A model generated the notes under the pieces. That model worked only from the letters and a program-made list of their open reading frames with translations. It was not told where the DNA came from and ran no database searches. Both the position numbers and the translations under genes were made by a program. 64,000 nt of DNA from Tetradesmus obliquus (lineage: Eukaryota; Chlorophyta; Chlorophyceae; Sphaeropleales; Scenedesmaceae): contig CP126203.1 of assembly GCA_030272155.1 (NCBI GenBank), positions 992,001 through 1,056,000 on the forward strand, given 5' to 3'. Positions 23,123-34,096 of the stretch are shown here, one piece after another. Position 1 is the first letter of the stretch. Each line of letters begins with the position of its first letter.

Positions 23123-23726
23123 AGCAATCGTGCTGTGCTGCTGCCGATGTGGCACAAGCTGCTGCTGCGGCTGCTGCTGCTGTCGTGCAGTGCTTGTGCT
23201 GCTGCTGTCGTTGCTGCGCCTAGCGTGCTTGCAGGATTCAAGTGTTGCGCATCGTGACTGACAGATGTGTCGCTGGACATGCAGCAAAGGGCACTTTGCA
23301 GTGACCTTTGCTGCCTGCTGCTGCAAGTACCCTGGTTCCTGCAAAGTGCCATCCATGATCTGCAGCAGGGACCAGCAGTTGAGCAAACACGAAAAATTGC
23401 ACATGTCACACATCATGAGCCCATGCATCACTGATAGGAACTGTGGCGATGGCTCACGGAGTTAATGCATGCTATCAGCTGCAAAACGTCCGTTTGCAAT
23501 TGTTGTACTAGAGATGCAAGCCATCAACTGCTTGACACGCTGCTGCTGGCTCATCAGTGACTCACAGCAACGTCAGCAGCAAGCAAGTCGATGCCGCAGC
23601 AAGCGGTTACGCTGCTGGTGCATGTAGCACAGGGCCAAAACAACATCTGCCGTACCTGGTGGCGTGGCTGCTAGCCAACAGCAGTGACGGTGCCGCATGC
23701 TGCAGCAAAGCTCCCGCTTGAAGCAT
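17971..23726 (-). CDS. Cytochrome b5 + cytochrome b5 reductase fusion, nitrate-reductase-type but lacking the molybdenum domain
   Basis: Eleven exons (23726-23656, 23359-22747, 22303-22196, 21699-21533, 21093-20969, 20518-20436, 20207-20136, 19914-19838, 19421-19356, 19062-18969, 18357-17971) join in phase to 620 residues. Exon 1 and early exon 2 resemble an organelle targeting peptide; a Ser/Gln/Ala-rich linker runs to about residue 200. The cytochrome b5 domain has DDHPGGAE (His 239) and the second haem ligand in GVHSQ (His 262). The FAD domain has VRAYTPIS (Arg 370, Tyr 372) and GGKMTQ. The NADH domain has [29 protein letters not shown] and CGPPGM, ending VVF. Order and motifs match the C-terminal half of eukaryotic nitrate reductase. 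The Moco and dimerisation domains are absent: exon 1 splices straight to the linker exon. It should pass electrons from NAD(P)H via FAD to haem. It is divergent from the hybrid cluster protein gene. Confidence 0.87.
18358..18435 (-). repeat. (CAG)n tract forming the end of the last intron of the reductase
   Basis: About 25 uninterrupted CAG units on the plus strand are read as (CTG)n on the coding strand and run directly into the CAG|GAGCTTGAGG acceptor at 18357. The microsatellite therefore stands where a polypyrimidine tract is expected. Confidence 0.85.
18500..18840 (-). repeat. Three donor-side exon copies, ~140-bp period
   Basis: Units near 18510, 18650 and 18789 share CCGGCAGTGCAGCAG followed by CCTGCTTGAGCCA(C/G)GTGGCCTC. 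The latter echoes, in minus-strand sense, the end of the exon coding DIWLKQ plus its donor (functional copy at 18969). The two central units are nearly identical. Confidence 0.75.
20760..20816 (-). repeat. Truncated copy of the FAD-domain exon end
   Basis: The stretch coding [16 protein letters not shown] with its GTGGGC donor recurs here about 200 bp downstream (on the minus strand) of the functional exon at 21093-20969. It has synonymous changes only, so it still reads as intact coding sequence. Confidence 0.75.
21770..21985 (-). repeat. Copies of cytochrome b5 exon edges
   Basis: One unit near 21834 copies the acceptor and start of the exon at 21699 (EAKELLEKF becomes EARELLVKS). Another at about 21983-21920 copies the end of the b5 exon ([13 protein letters not shown] becomes [13 protein letters not shown]) with a GTGAGG donor. 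In the copy the second haem ligand His is Tyr. A third echo of the DDHPGG-coding start is near 22420-22360. Confidence 0.75.
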
Positions 23727-24205
23727 GCTGCTGCTGTTGCCCTGGGTCCCGGGGGTCTTCCCGCTACTTTCTTGATGTCGTGAACGCCGCTCACAGGATA
23801 TAAGAAGGCAATGTGTTATTAATACGCTCAGCGTAATTAAAAAACGTCTAGCACCAAGATCGAGCCGAAACAGTGGTGCAAAGATCAGCTGATGACAGCA
23901 GGACAGCAGCAGCACAGTGCTTCGCAGCAGCGCTTCATCTGTTTGCATCATGTAAAGCACGGGCGTCTATATCTGCATCGGCTTAGCAGTCCGGCCGCTT
24001 GTTATTGTTGCGTGGGTGTCTTTTCGGGAGCTGATCACATGGGCGTATCATGGGGCATATTAATGCCTGTGCCGATCGCCATGGCTGCTCATTGGCTGCT
24101 AGCAACGTTGCCTGGCACGTTAATTGCTGTTTTATCGCTGTTGGCATTGATCGTCGTTGGCCACTTCCGTAATCCCAGTTGCCACGCTACCGGCAAAGTT
24201 GCGGG
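23727..24205. promoter_or_regulatory. Shared ~480-bp promoter region between the reductase and the hybrid cluster protein
   Basis: The start codons at 23726 (minus) and 24206 (plus) face away from each other across 479 bases, which must contain both promoters. The middle part (about 23800-23870) is AT-richer than its surroundings. I see no motif I can name with confidence. The arrangement makes co-regulation plausible but does not prove it. Confidence 0.5.
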
Positions 24206-25348
24206 ATGCTGCCAACAAGCATGGCGCTTCAGGGCGCGCTGAACGCCGCTGCTCCTGCCCTGTTTGCGGCAAGCCAGCACCTGATGCGCCTTGGTGCATC
24301 AGGTAGCGTGCTGCCACGCTCAACGACAGTGTCGAGCAGCAGTGGGCTGTTGGCACGGGGCATCAGCAGCGCCTCTTCCGATGACAAGAAGAAGTGGTCA
24401 TCCGTGAAGGTCAAGCCCGGCCTGCGCTCCTTCGCAGCCCAGCCCGCGCTCGATGACACGGCCATGTTCTGCTTTCAGGCAAGTGGGCAGCATCTGCCTG
24501 ATTGGTGTTGCTCGCATGATGCTTGCGCTGATCTCAAGGCGTTAATGTTTCCAAAAAAGTTGCGAGTACAGCTTTCTGGATCAGTGTTGCATGCTTGCCA
24601 TAAGCAGCCCAGGCTGCTGCTGTTGGCGCATGTGCTGCAGCTGTTGTGTCTGCCCCACTGGCAATGAGTCATGCATGATTCACCGCACACCCCAGCATGA
24701 GAGCGGAGAAGCACGTAGTACACATATAGTCATTGATTTTGTTCATCCTTGCAGGGCAGTTGCAGTCAAGTCCTGTGCTGCATGGCGCCCTGCTGTGCCA
24801 TATGCCCAAGCATCCCGAGCATCACATTCTCAACGCCATGCATAACACCTTGTCCACCTCTTTTCTTGACTGAATCTGCTGCCGTGCCCCATTGCATATA
24901 CTGTTCATATTGCTGTCCTGCAGTGCGAGCAGACGCAAGATAACAAGGGCTGCACCACAGTGGGCGTGTGCGGCAAGACGCCCGAGGTTGCAGGACTGCA
25001 GGTAGGACCAGCAGCAACGGCTTGCAGCAGACAAACAAACCTGTTTCCTCGCAGGCCAAGGCATGCATGCAAGCAGCTATCGTATGTTATAGCTGCAGAC
25101 CGCTTTGTGCTTGCAGGAACCTACCCTCTGGTGAATCTGCAAGCGTACACGTGCATGCAGGCGTGTCTGTGCACGTGCCGCGTGTGTCAAGAGACAAGCG
25201 GCACGATGATCACGCACATGCGTGACCTTTTGAAGAGCGCTTGCAGGACCTGCCTACCTTAATCACAGCTCCCATCAAGTGCTCCATCAAGTGCTCCAAA
25301 CCGACATCCATGCATGTCTGTGCATGGCCTGCGCCTGCCTTGCAGTGC

Positions 25349-25396
<48 letters not shown>

Positions 25397-28300
25397 GCTC
25401 GCGCTGCTGCTCCCCCTGCCTCCTGCAGGCGCTTCTTTAGCCTGCCTATATGCATGAGACTCTGCACTGCCGCTGCTGCTACCAATTGGTGCATGACCTG
25501 CTCATCGCCAGCTTGAAGGGCCTGGGCAGTCCCTGTGACTGTGTACCATCAGCTGTTTACTGCTGCTGCTTGTTATGCTGCTGCTGCTGCTGCTGCTGCT
25601 GATTATCTCCTGCAGGACCTGCTCATCTGCAGCCTGAAGGGCCTAAGCAGCACGCTCAACCATCTACCACCACCTGCTGCGTGCGCTGGTCATGCTGTTG
25701 CTGCTGCTGCTGCTGCTGCTGCTATTCACTTCCTGCAGGACCTGCTCATCTTCAGCCTGAAGGGCCTGGGCGGCTGGGCACACCTGGCCACACAGAACGG
25801 CGTTGAGGTGCCGCAGAACATCCAGAGCTTCATCACTGGCGCCACCTTCTCCACGCTGACCAATGGTGAGCAGGGCCAGCTGTCTTGTGGAGCTTTGAAT
25901 GTTGTTATCTCTATTTCTGTGTTCGTGTGTACTGCTGCATCCTTGTCAAGGGGTGCTGTTTGTCATGCTGCTGTGTCCCCTGCCGTCATGCTTCTGAACA
26001 ACTTCATTATCATTTGGTCAACTTTGCTGTTCATGCGCATCCCATGATACACTGCGCTCTACTGTCATAGCTGTCCCTGACGCTGCTGCATGGCCACCCT
26101 GCCTTCTCCCCTGCATCCCCTTTCCCCTGTCCCTCCTGCAGTCAACTTTGATGATGCGCGCTTCCTGGCCATGCTGAAGGAGGCAGAGGAGTATGAGGCA
26201 TACCTGAGGGCAGCACTGCAGGCCAAGGGTGTGGCTGCACCTCAGCTGCCAAGCAGTGCAGAGCTGGGCTGGACCGGGGACCTGCCCCACCCCATGGCCT
26301 ACCAGTACCCGGGCAGCAGCGACATGGACCTGATCAGGCACCAGGCCAAGCAGGTGCGCTGCTGCTGCTGTTTACAGTCTAAGTAGGGTCAAACTTGCTG
26401 TTGTCATACACATAGAGGAAATGCGTCTTGGAATGGTGCTTGCATCAAGCCGAGTGTTTGTCTTCTGCTGCCTGCCTCACCCTGCAAGCGAGCTGCTGCT
26501 GTTGGTCAAAGCATAGTCAAACCCCTGGTCAAACTGTGCCGTGTTTCCTGCAGGCTGGTGTCTCTCTGCGCCGCGAGTCACTGGGTGCCACGCTGGCTGG
26601 GCTGCAGGAAATGCTCGTGTATGGCCTCAAGGGCATGGCAGCATACACACACCACGCAGGTGCGCCTCGCCTTGTGCGGTGCAATGCCAGCGATAAGCAA
26701 AGCACTGCTTTGTCTGCATGGTGACGACAAGTGTGTAGAACCTGGCCTGCCATGGCTGCTGCGCATGCTGCTAACTAGTCCAAGAGCGACATTCATGCAT
26801 TTTTTCTGTGTATCACAGTATGTATTGAGCGTATATTTGCCTTTATATCTGCCTGCAGAGGCGCTGGGCTCCACCGACCCTGCTGCGTATGGCTTTGTGA
26901 ACGAGGCGTACGCCTTCCTGGGCAGCCCTGCCTCCAAGGACCCTGCTGCAGTGCTGGGCATGTGCATGAAGCTGGGCGACGCCAACTTTGGCGTGATGAA
27001 GATGCTCAGCGAGGGCCACGCACGCAGGTGCGTCTGGATAACAAAGGAACTGCTTAGGCTGTCTGCTGATTGTGTGTGAGGATGAAGCTGTGGTCGGGGC
27101 AAGGAGCAGCTGCTGCAGCTGGCTACCTTGGGCAACAGCACAACACATGCACTCAGTTGAGTTATAGCTGAGAGTGGTCTTTTCTATAGCTGAAATCTGC
27201 TGCTGCCCCTGCAGGTTTGGCACGCCAATGCCCACCCCTGTGAGCCTGGACCCGTTAAGGGCAAGTGCATCTCTTCTGTTGCTTGCTCACCTTGCTTCCG
27301 TTGCCGCCCGGTGCTGCCCCTGCAGGTTTGGCACTCCCACGCCCACCCCTGTGAGCCTGGACCCCATTGAGGGCAAGTGCATCCTGATCACCGGGCATGA
27401 CATGCACGACCTGGAGACGCTGCTGCAGCAGACTGAGGGCAAGGTGGGTTGGATTGATACAGTTGTCAACATATGACAACATGTACAACTAGTATATCTG
27501 TACCCAAACAGGCAGCTGCAGACATGCAGCCCATGCTAAGGTGGGGGCTGCATGCTGCTGTTTGACACATGTTGTGCATGCCAGTCAGCAGCCTGTGGAG
27601 TTGCAAAGCGCAAAGCATGTTAACATGCACATTTGCTTTCAATGATTCTCCTGCTAATGATGTGTGATGGCGGAGGCTGCTCAAGCTCCCTTTGGTTGTT
27701 ATGCCGTGGCTGCAGGGCATCAACGTGTACACGCACGGCGAGATGCTGCCCGCGCACGGGTACCCAGGCCTGAAGAAGTACAAGCACCTCGTGGGTGAGT
27801 GGAGGAGTCAGCATGCTGCCCCATCCTGTCCCTCAGTGGCTTCCTGTGATAGTTGGCAAGCAGGCTAGGCAGATATCAGCATCCGCCTGGGTGGCTGTGT
27901 CGTGCTGAGTCTCTGAACATTTTTGTGCTTCCCCTGCAGGCCAATCTGGTGGTGCATGGTACCGCCAAAAGACAACCTTTTCCGCCTTCCCTGGTGCTGG
28001 GCATGATGTATTGCTGTTCATGCTCAACATCTCTTTAGGGTGATCTTAACAACAATCGCGCCTGCCCTCCCTGCAGGCCACTTTTGTGGCGCATGGTACT
28101 ACCAGAAGATTGACGCCGCCGCCTTCCTTGGTGCTTTTCATGCATCAAAACTGCCGTGGCACCAAAAAACATCAACCATGTGTCACTTCTGTGCTGTTTG
28201 CAGGCCACTTTGGTGGCGCGTGGTACCGCCAGAAGGTCGACTTCAGTGCCTTCCCTGGTGCGGTGCATGCATCAAACTGCCGTGGCACTCAAAAAATCAA

Positions 28301-30810
28301 CCATTTGTCACTGTCTGTGCTGTTTGCAGGCCACTTTGGTGGCGCGTGGTACCGCCAGAAGATCGACTTCAGTGCCTTCCCTGGTGCAGTGCTGGCTACC
28401 ACCAACTGCGTGCTGGACCCCCCTAAGGCCTACAAGGGCAGGCTCTTCACCACCAACGAGGTACGTAGCGCATGGTGATGATTGTTGAGCCAGACCCTCA
28501 TACACTACCCTGCAGACACTGATGGATAGGCGGGGATGCATGTTTTCCGCATGTGTGCTCTCAATCAGCCTGATTAGTGTTAGGCTTTTGTGCCAGGTGG
28601 GCACGCAGGGCATGCAAATGCAGCTGTGTGCTGCTATGCTGTGTCTCACAGCTGAGAGGTCATTGCTGTGTATGTGTTGTTGCTGCTGCCTGCAGACTGG
28701 CCTGAAGGGAGTGACGCACATCGGCGCCACCAAGGACTACAGCGCAGTAATCGCGGCTGCCCTGGCAGGTGAGGCACGTCATATATCGGCAGCAGCTGCA
28801 TTTCCCCTGATTAAACCGTATGCTGCAGCAGCAGAACCCCTTTTGCGCTGTGCAGGATCCTTGGATAGACAGCCCCCCTGATGATTCTGGGAGCTGCTGC
28901 GCGTTTGCTGCAACACGACCACTGCTTACCTGAAGCTGCTGCTGCTGCTGCTGCTGCTGTGCTTGCATTTTGCAGAGGAGGGCTTCACCAAAGACAATAT
29001 GCCTGACCCGGCTGAGGTGGCTGAGGAGCGTGCCGAGGAGGGCAAGCTGGGCACTGTCACTGTTGGCTTTGGCCATGACGTGGTGCTGAGTGTTGCAGGG
29101 CAGGTGGTGGACGCGGTGAAGACAGGCAAGCTGGAGCACATCTTTGTGATCGGCGGGTGAGTAGCGGCAACAGCTGAAAAGGGCGTTGGCATTGGCGGGT
29201 GTGCAGTGTGTCACGTGTCTTGTGTAGCTGCGCTGTGTCCAGTGATTGGTGCTGAGCGGGTGGTGTTATAAAGCTAGAGCCTCATGCAAGCACGTGATGA
29301 ACTGGCACTTGAGGCTGCTGACCCTGTTATCCTGCTGCTGCTGCTGCTGCTTTTGCCCCCTTGCAGCTGTGATGGCAGCGAGCCCCAGCGCAAGTACTAC
29401 GACAAACTGGCCCGCCTCATGCCCACCAACACCATGGTGCTCACCCTGGGCTGCGGTGAGTGGCCTGAAATTACCATTTGTAGTTGCATTTGTAGTTGCA
29501 TTACGTGTAAATGATCGGCGGTGATGAGAGGATCAGCATTCTTATGCCCACCAACACCATGGTGCTCGCCCTGGGCTGCGGGAGTGGCCAGAGATGAAAG
29601 TGAATGCTCAATGATGTGAAACACATGTTGTGATGATGTGTTGAAATATGCGGATTTTATATGTTTTTAATCATTTGTTGGGACGTTGGCGGCTACTAGG
29701 ACTCTCGCATGATGTCAGGCATTGAATAACAGAGATGTCTAGGGAGGTCACTGCTTGCCTTCTGCTGTCGATTGTGTTTGCTGCCCGCAGGCAAGTTCCG
29801 CATCTTTGACCAGGACTTTGGCATGCTGCCAGGCACAGGCCTGCCGCGCCTGCTGGACATGGGCCAGTGCAACGACGCCTACAGCGCCCTGGTGGTGGCG
29901 ACGGTGAGGAAAAAGGAGAACATTTGCTATGTGTACTGTTGTGCCTGTGCTTTGCTGCACATAGGCCAGTGCATGACGCCTACAGTGCCCTGGTGGTGAC
30001 CACAATGAGGAGCAGCGGTCGTTTGTAACTATTACAAAGTTACGATTCTGCAGCCAGCCTGCCCTTGGCTGCCTTGGTGAGACGTGCATGGGCTGCCGCC
30101 CTCCTGCACATTGCCTGGGTGTTGCCTCCGCCTCCAGCAGTGAACGACATCTGCTGTGTGTGGGCTGTAATCCTGGTTTGTGCTGCAGGAGCTGGCCAAA
30201 GTGTTGAACACTGACATGAATGGGCTGAGCCTAGACAGTGCAAACGGGCTGTTGCTGTTTCCTCAATCAATGATGTACACATTTGCTGCTCTTTATGTAC
30301 TTGCAGGAGCTGGCCAAGGTGTTCAACACTGATGTGAACGGGCTGCCCCTCTCCCTGGACATCTCCTGGTTCGAGCAGAAGGCGGTGGCGGTGCTGCTCA
30401 CGATGCTGCACCTGGGCGTGAAGAACATCAGGTGCGCAGCTGGCTGGGTGTTGTTTAGTGGTTGTTTGTGCATATGGCGTGTGCATGTGTCTGCTGCGTG
30501 TGACAGGTGTTGCGGTGCTGCTCACGCTTCTGCACCTGGGCGTGAAAAACATTAGGTGCGAGGCTGTCTGACTATTGCCTTTGTGTGCCTTGTATCCACT
30601 GCTGATTGGAGCACCTGCATGTCTGCTTCCACAAGTTCTGCCTCACCATGCTGCTGCTGCTGCTGTGCTGTCCTCTGCAGGCTGGGCCCGCGCCTGCCCG
30701 CCTTCCTGACCCCCGATGCTGTCAAGCAGCTGGTGGAGGCCTTTGAGATCAAGCCAGCCAACACAGCAGACCCAGCAGCAGACCTGAAGCAGATGATGGC
30801 CAAGCACTGA
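24206..30810 (+). CDS. HCP: Hybrid cluster protein (hydroxylamine/NO reductase, prismane protein), organelle-targeted
   Basis: Fifteen exons join in phase to 667 residues: 24206-24478, 24924-25001, 25739-25865, 26142-26353, 26554-26659, 26859-27027, 27326-27443, 27716-27794, 28330-28460, 28696-28768, 28976-29156, 29367-29455, 29791-29903, 30307-30431 and 30681-30810. An N-terminal extension rich in Ala, Ser and Arg ([11 protein letters not shown]) looks like a mitochondrial or plastid presequence; ATGs at 24206 and 24221 are both possible. The first cluster motif is C89-x2-C92-x8-C101-x5-C107 (class I, [4Fe-4S]). Hybrid-cluster ligand motifs are all present: [45 protein letters not shown] and SWFEQKA. 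HCPs reduce NO and hydroxylamine and are induced by anoxia or nitrosative stress in bacteria and algae. Intron 1 splits the first Cys motif and uses a GC donor (GCAAGT). The neighbour across the promoter is a flavohaem reductase that could supply electrons. Confidence 0.95.
25250..25738 (+). repeat. Three truncated copies of HCP exon 3
   Basis: GACCTGC(C/T)... units begin near 25248, 25486 and 25618, before the full exon at 25739. The third retains CTGCAG|GACCTGCTCATC and about 50 exon bases ([11 protein letters not shown]). (CTG)n tracts separate the units, including one of about 15 units at 25349-25394. Confidence 0.78.
27216..27325 (+). repeat. Truncated copy of HCP exon 7
   Basis: CTGCAG|GTTTGGCACGCCAATGCC begins at 27215, 111 bp before the functional exon at 27326, and runs for about 48 exon bases. 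It ends where the functional copy continues into the HDMHD-coding part. Confidence 0.8.
27946..28329 (+). repeat. Three truncated copies of HCP exon 9, ~127-bp period
   Basis: Units with GCAGGCCA followed by TGGTGG/TTGTGGCGC and TGGTAC beginning near 27940, 28077 and 28203 precede the functional exon at 28330. Similarity to the true exon increases toward it; the nearest unit matches for about 55 bases through TTCCCTGGTGC. Confidence 0.82.
29540..30560 (+). repeat. Scattered HCP exon echoes in introns 12-14
   Basis: Short second copies follow or precede exons 12, 13 and 14. They are the CCCACCAACACCATGGTGCTC segment at about 29548-29585, the GGCCAGTGCATGACGCCTAC segment at about 29962-30000, an acceptor-side GAGCTGGCCAAAGTGTTGAAC at about 30190-30225, and a donor-side copy at about 30508-30557. 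None has both splice sites. Confidence 0.72.
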
Positions 30811-33333
30811 GTGTGCACGCGGCATGCTGTGGGGCTAGGTGGTGAGGTGTGCCCCTCTCCCCTTTGTAGCCTTTCGCTGCCGGGCGTCCTGCTGGGTGGC
30901 GAGGTGTGCATTGCAGGAGAAGATGTTTGGGCTGTGCTCGCAATGAAGCAGCAGGTTTGGAGTCTGGCCATGGGAAGGGAGTGGAGTGTGGGAGTGTGGG
31001 ATGTATCTGTGTGGTCGGGGAGGGATGATGTTGTGGCTTCGGCGTGGAAGGGGAACAGTGAATATGTCAGCTTACGGCAGGCTGATCTTTTCCTGCAGCT
31101 TGTTATGTTACGTTACTGTTGTCACAGTGGTTTTGCACACGCCATCAACTGATACAGATAAAATTTTCTGAACAGGGGCAAGTTCCCAAAGCCTGAACTT
31201 TTGTGCACCTTGCTGACACAGATTGTGATCAGACCATCATTAACCGCTGTCACCTGGCCAATACTGATGATGTGTTACCAGTCCAACTGCAGTCTCCTAT
31301 TCTTCTGGTTTTGTTTGCCCATGAGGATACATCGTGATGAGATGTCATGCACTTGGATCATAAAATGGGCCATGATGTTGCTCCTATTGGGCATTTTGCC
31401 TTGCACACATGCTTTTTGCCCTGAAAGTGGAGCACAGCGTCAGCAGGTGTTGACCACTTCTCAGAAATGTGTGGTTCAAGCTTGCTGTGTATTGAAGGGG
31501 TGTTTTTACAGCTTGTTTTTCCCTTAGCACTTGTTTTGGCGCGCTGTACACAGCAGTCACCTTGAGTCGTCACTTGTTTTGGCGCATCGCGAATAGTAAT
31601 TGATGGCGGTATTTCTCTTCTTGCCAGCATCGGTGGCTGTGGACCGTACCACAGTTGTTGTGGCTGAATGCAGCAAACTTATAACTGGGTAACCTATCTA
31701 TGCTCATTGACAAAAGTGTACATTTGCAAGCCTGGTTTCTGTGCACACATGGTGTAATGGAATATACTTGCGCTATGAAGCTTTGTTAGTGGGAAGTTTC
31801 CACCCTTATGTACTGTTAGTGGGTTGTTACTGTGTCTGATTCACTGTAATTTGCGAATGGCAACACGTACGTTATTGCCAGCCACTACGTGAGCCAGACC
31901 ATGGTCACATCCACAGACCAAACCAGCGGTTAACAGTTAACTGCAACGTTGCAAGGAGCCAGGATCAACAGCTGCCTACGTCGCTCATGAGTAGTACTCA
32001 TGAAGCCTCTAGAGGCACAGCCGATGAATGATAGGCAATGAGGAAAGTCAGGCGGTGATCCAAGCCATATGCTGGCTGTGGCGGCCTGGCCAATCCGTCA
32101 TTTTTTGTTGGTCCCGCCGGCTAGCCTCAGCTGTACCTTGCAGGTGCAGCTGAGGTTGGAAGCAGAACCATATAGAATGAGAGCCTGGCCTGGCCGGCAC
32201 AGCTGCCATGAGGTGTACCGCACACCAGGTTTAGGTTTGCTTTGGGACCTACCTTGCCCCACCCAAAAACTGGTAATCGGAACAAAAGCATATCAGGCAC
32301 TCCACCTGCAACCATTAGCATTTCTTTTTGTTATTAAGCTATTCAAAGCAGCTGAAATGTCGATTGCGATCACCAGAATTGACCTGCCTCTGCACTTGGC
32401 CGGAGAGTGCTCGGGAGACAGATGCCGAACTTCTGTTGAGTTTGGATCGTGCGTATTGTTTGGAAAACAAGATGATATTATATATGGAATAGTGCATGAA
32501 TTCGTTATCGAGGGCAGCGAGCTGTTGTGTGAGATTCAAACAGTGGTAGTGCGCAAGGGTGTACAACTGACTCAATATGCATTCCACCACGTTTCATAAA
32601 TACATTTAACCCATTCTCAGCTTGCTGTGGCACTACACAAGCGACAATGCGTGCCAAGATCCTGAGCCAAACAAGCCAGGGCTGCTGATACTCGGCCCTT
32701 GCACAACGCTGATCGCCTCAAATCAAAGCAATGATATACTAACATCTATTGTGGGCGTGCAGGCAGCAATCCGCACTGTCTGGGCGGCGAGATCCGCCGA
32801 AATGAATCGACTTCTGAGAACGAACCTTTTAGTAGTGTGCGGCTGATGTCATGGCATCCGCAATGCATCATATACATTTTCATATACCACAATCATTGTG
32901 GTCTATGATAGACCCCTAGGGACAACATATACCGGCATTGCCCTGAGAAATAACCCAGAGCAGCCAACACATCGTTTGAATGCAGTGGCTCTGTGTTGCA
33001 AGAGCTATTGCTGATGACAAGCAATTCAACGTCTTGTCCCAATGTCTTGCATCTAGATCTGTGATGTCTCAAACGCGTATGTCCAGCAGAGCAATATGTA
33101 CACATACACGCTGTCATGACAGCAGAATTGATCAATTCCTGCCCTGATCCCGGGTGATGGCACACACAACTACGCGTGTTTGCAGGATCCCTGCAAACGC
33201 GTGTTGTGCCATACACATACAGCACGTCTACAACACAACAGTGCTACACTCAGCACATGGCACCATCTCAGGTGCAGCTCTTTCTACATTTGCAAGACTT
33301 GCTGGCAGGTCCACTGCATCGAATCAATTAATA

Positions 33334-33334
<1 letters not shown>
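30811..33334. other. Gene-poor region downstream of HCP
   Basis: Base composition is visibly more AT-rich than in the flanking genes. An open frame at 32069-32599 (plus, 176 codons) ends in a plausible beta-rich stretch (DDIIYGIVHEFVIEG), vaguely like the C-terminal part of some transposases. It has no diagnostic motif, so I leave it uncalled. The phrase CACTTGTTTTGGCGC occurs twice near 31530 and 31573. No other gene is supported. Confidence 0.5.
33160..33215. repeat. Imperfect palindrome with potential hairpin
   Basis: GTTTGCAG and CTGCAAAC flank GATCC at about 33178-33198. The pairing extends outward through ACGCGT/ACGCG and CACAAC/GTTGTG with a one- to two-base offset, giving an arm of roughly 20 bases. 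Confidence 0.6.

Positions 33335-33418
<84 letters not shown>
33335..33418. repeat. (AAT)n microsatellite, about 28 units
   Basis: An uninterrupted AAT repeat of about 84 bases, in contrast to the CTG/CAG repeats that dominate the rest of the window. Confidence 0.95.
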
Positions 33419-33767
33419 GTAATCTTACTTGTGGCTGTGCACGTGCTGGCTAGCATAGTGTTCATGCACAATGCTGCAGCACAGGTGCCACACACTGCCG
33501 ATCAACCCAACAATCATGCTACAAATTAAAAGATACAATCATTGGCTAGCTCGCACGTGACTGGCAATCGAGTCATTCAGCCCAGCTCATATGAGCCTGA
33601 AATACCACACAGCTTTGACAGCAAACAAGCCCCTCGCAAATCAATCAATCCTCCAGCAAATGCTCAGCCTGGGTCACAGCAGCTCACCACACAACTGTGC
33701 GCATGCAGCTTGCTAGCAGGCTCACACTAAACATGTGGTCAATTCAAAAATCCCGAGCTTGTCACAT

Positions 33768-34056
33768 TCACAGCATTGACGCGCGCCTGCTGTCAGCAGC
33801 TGGCTGGTACACCATCCCGCTGCCCCTTGCAGCATCTGCTGCTGCCGCTGCAGCCGCCAGCGGTGCCACACTCCCCCCTGCATTGCTGCTGCCAGCCGCA
33901 TATCCATACCCATACGGCGATGGATACACATCTGCATACATATCGGTGCGGCTATACGCATCCTGCTGCTGGTAGCTGCTAGAATGATGCTGTGCTGCTG
34001 CTGCTGCATTATGGCCAGATCCGGAATGCATCATCTGCGAAGGAGCAGGGGCTACC

Positions 34057-34096
<40 letters not shown>

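Noticed and set aside
23400-24205. Hidden molybdenum-domain exons of a nitrate reductase
   Set aside because: No frame in this stretch shows Moco-binding motifs, and exon 1 joins the linker exon in phase, leaving no room.
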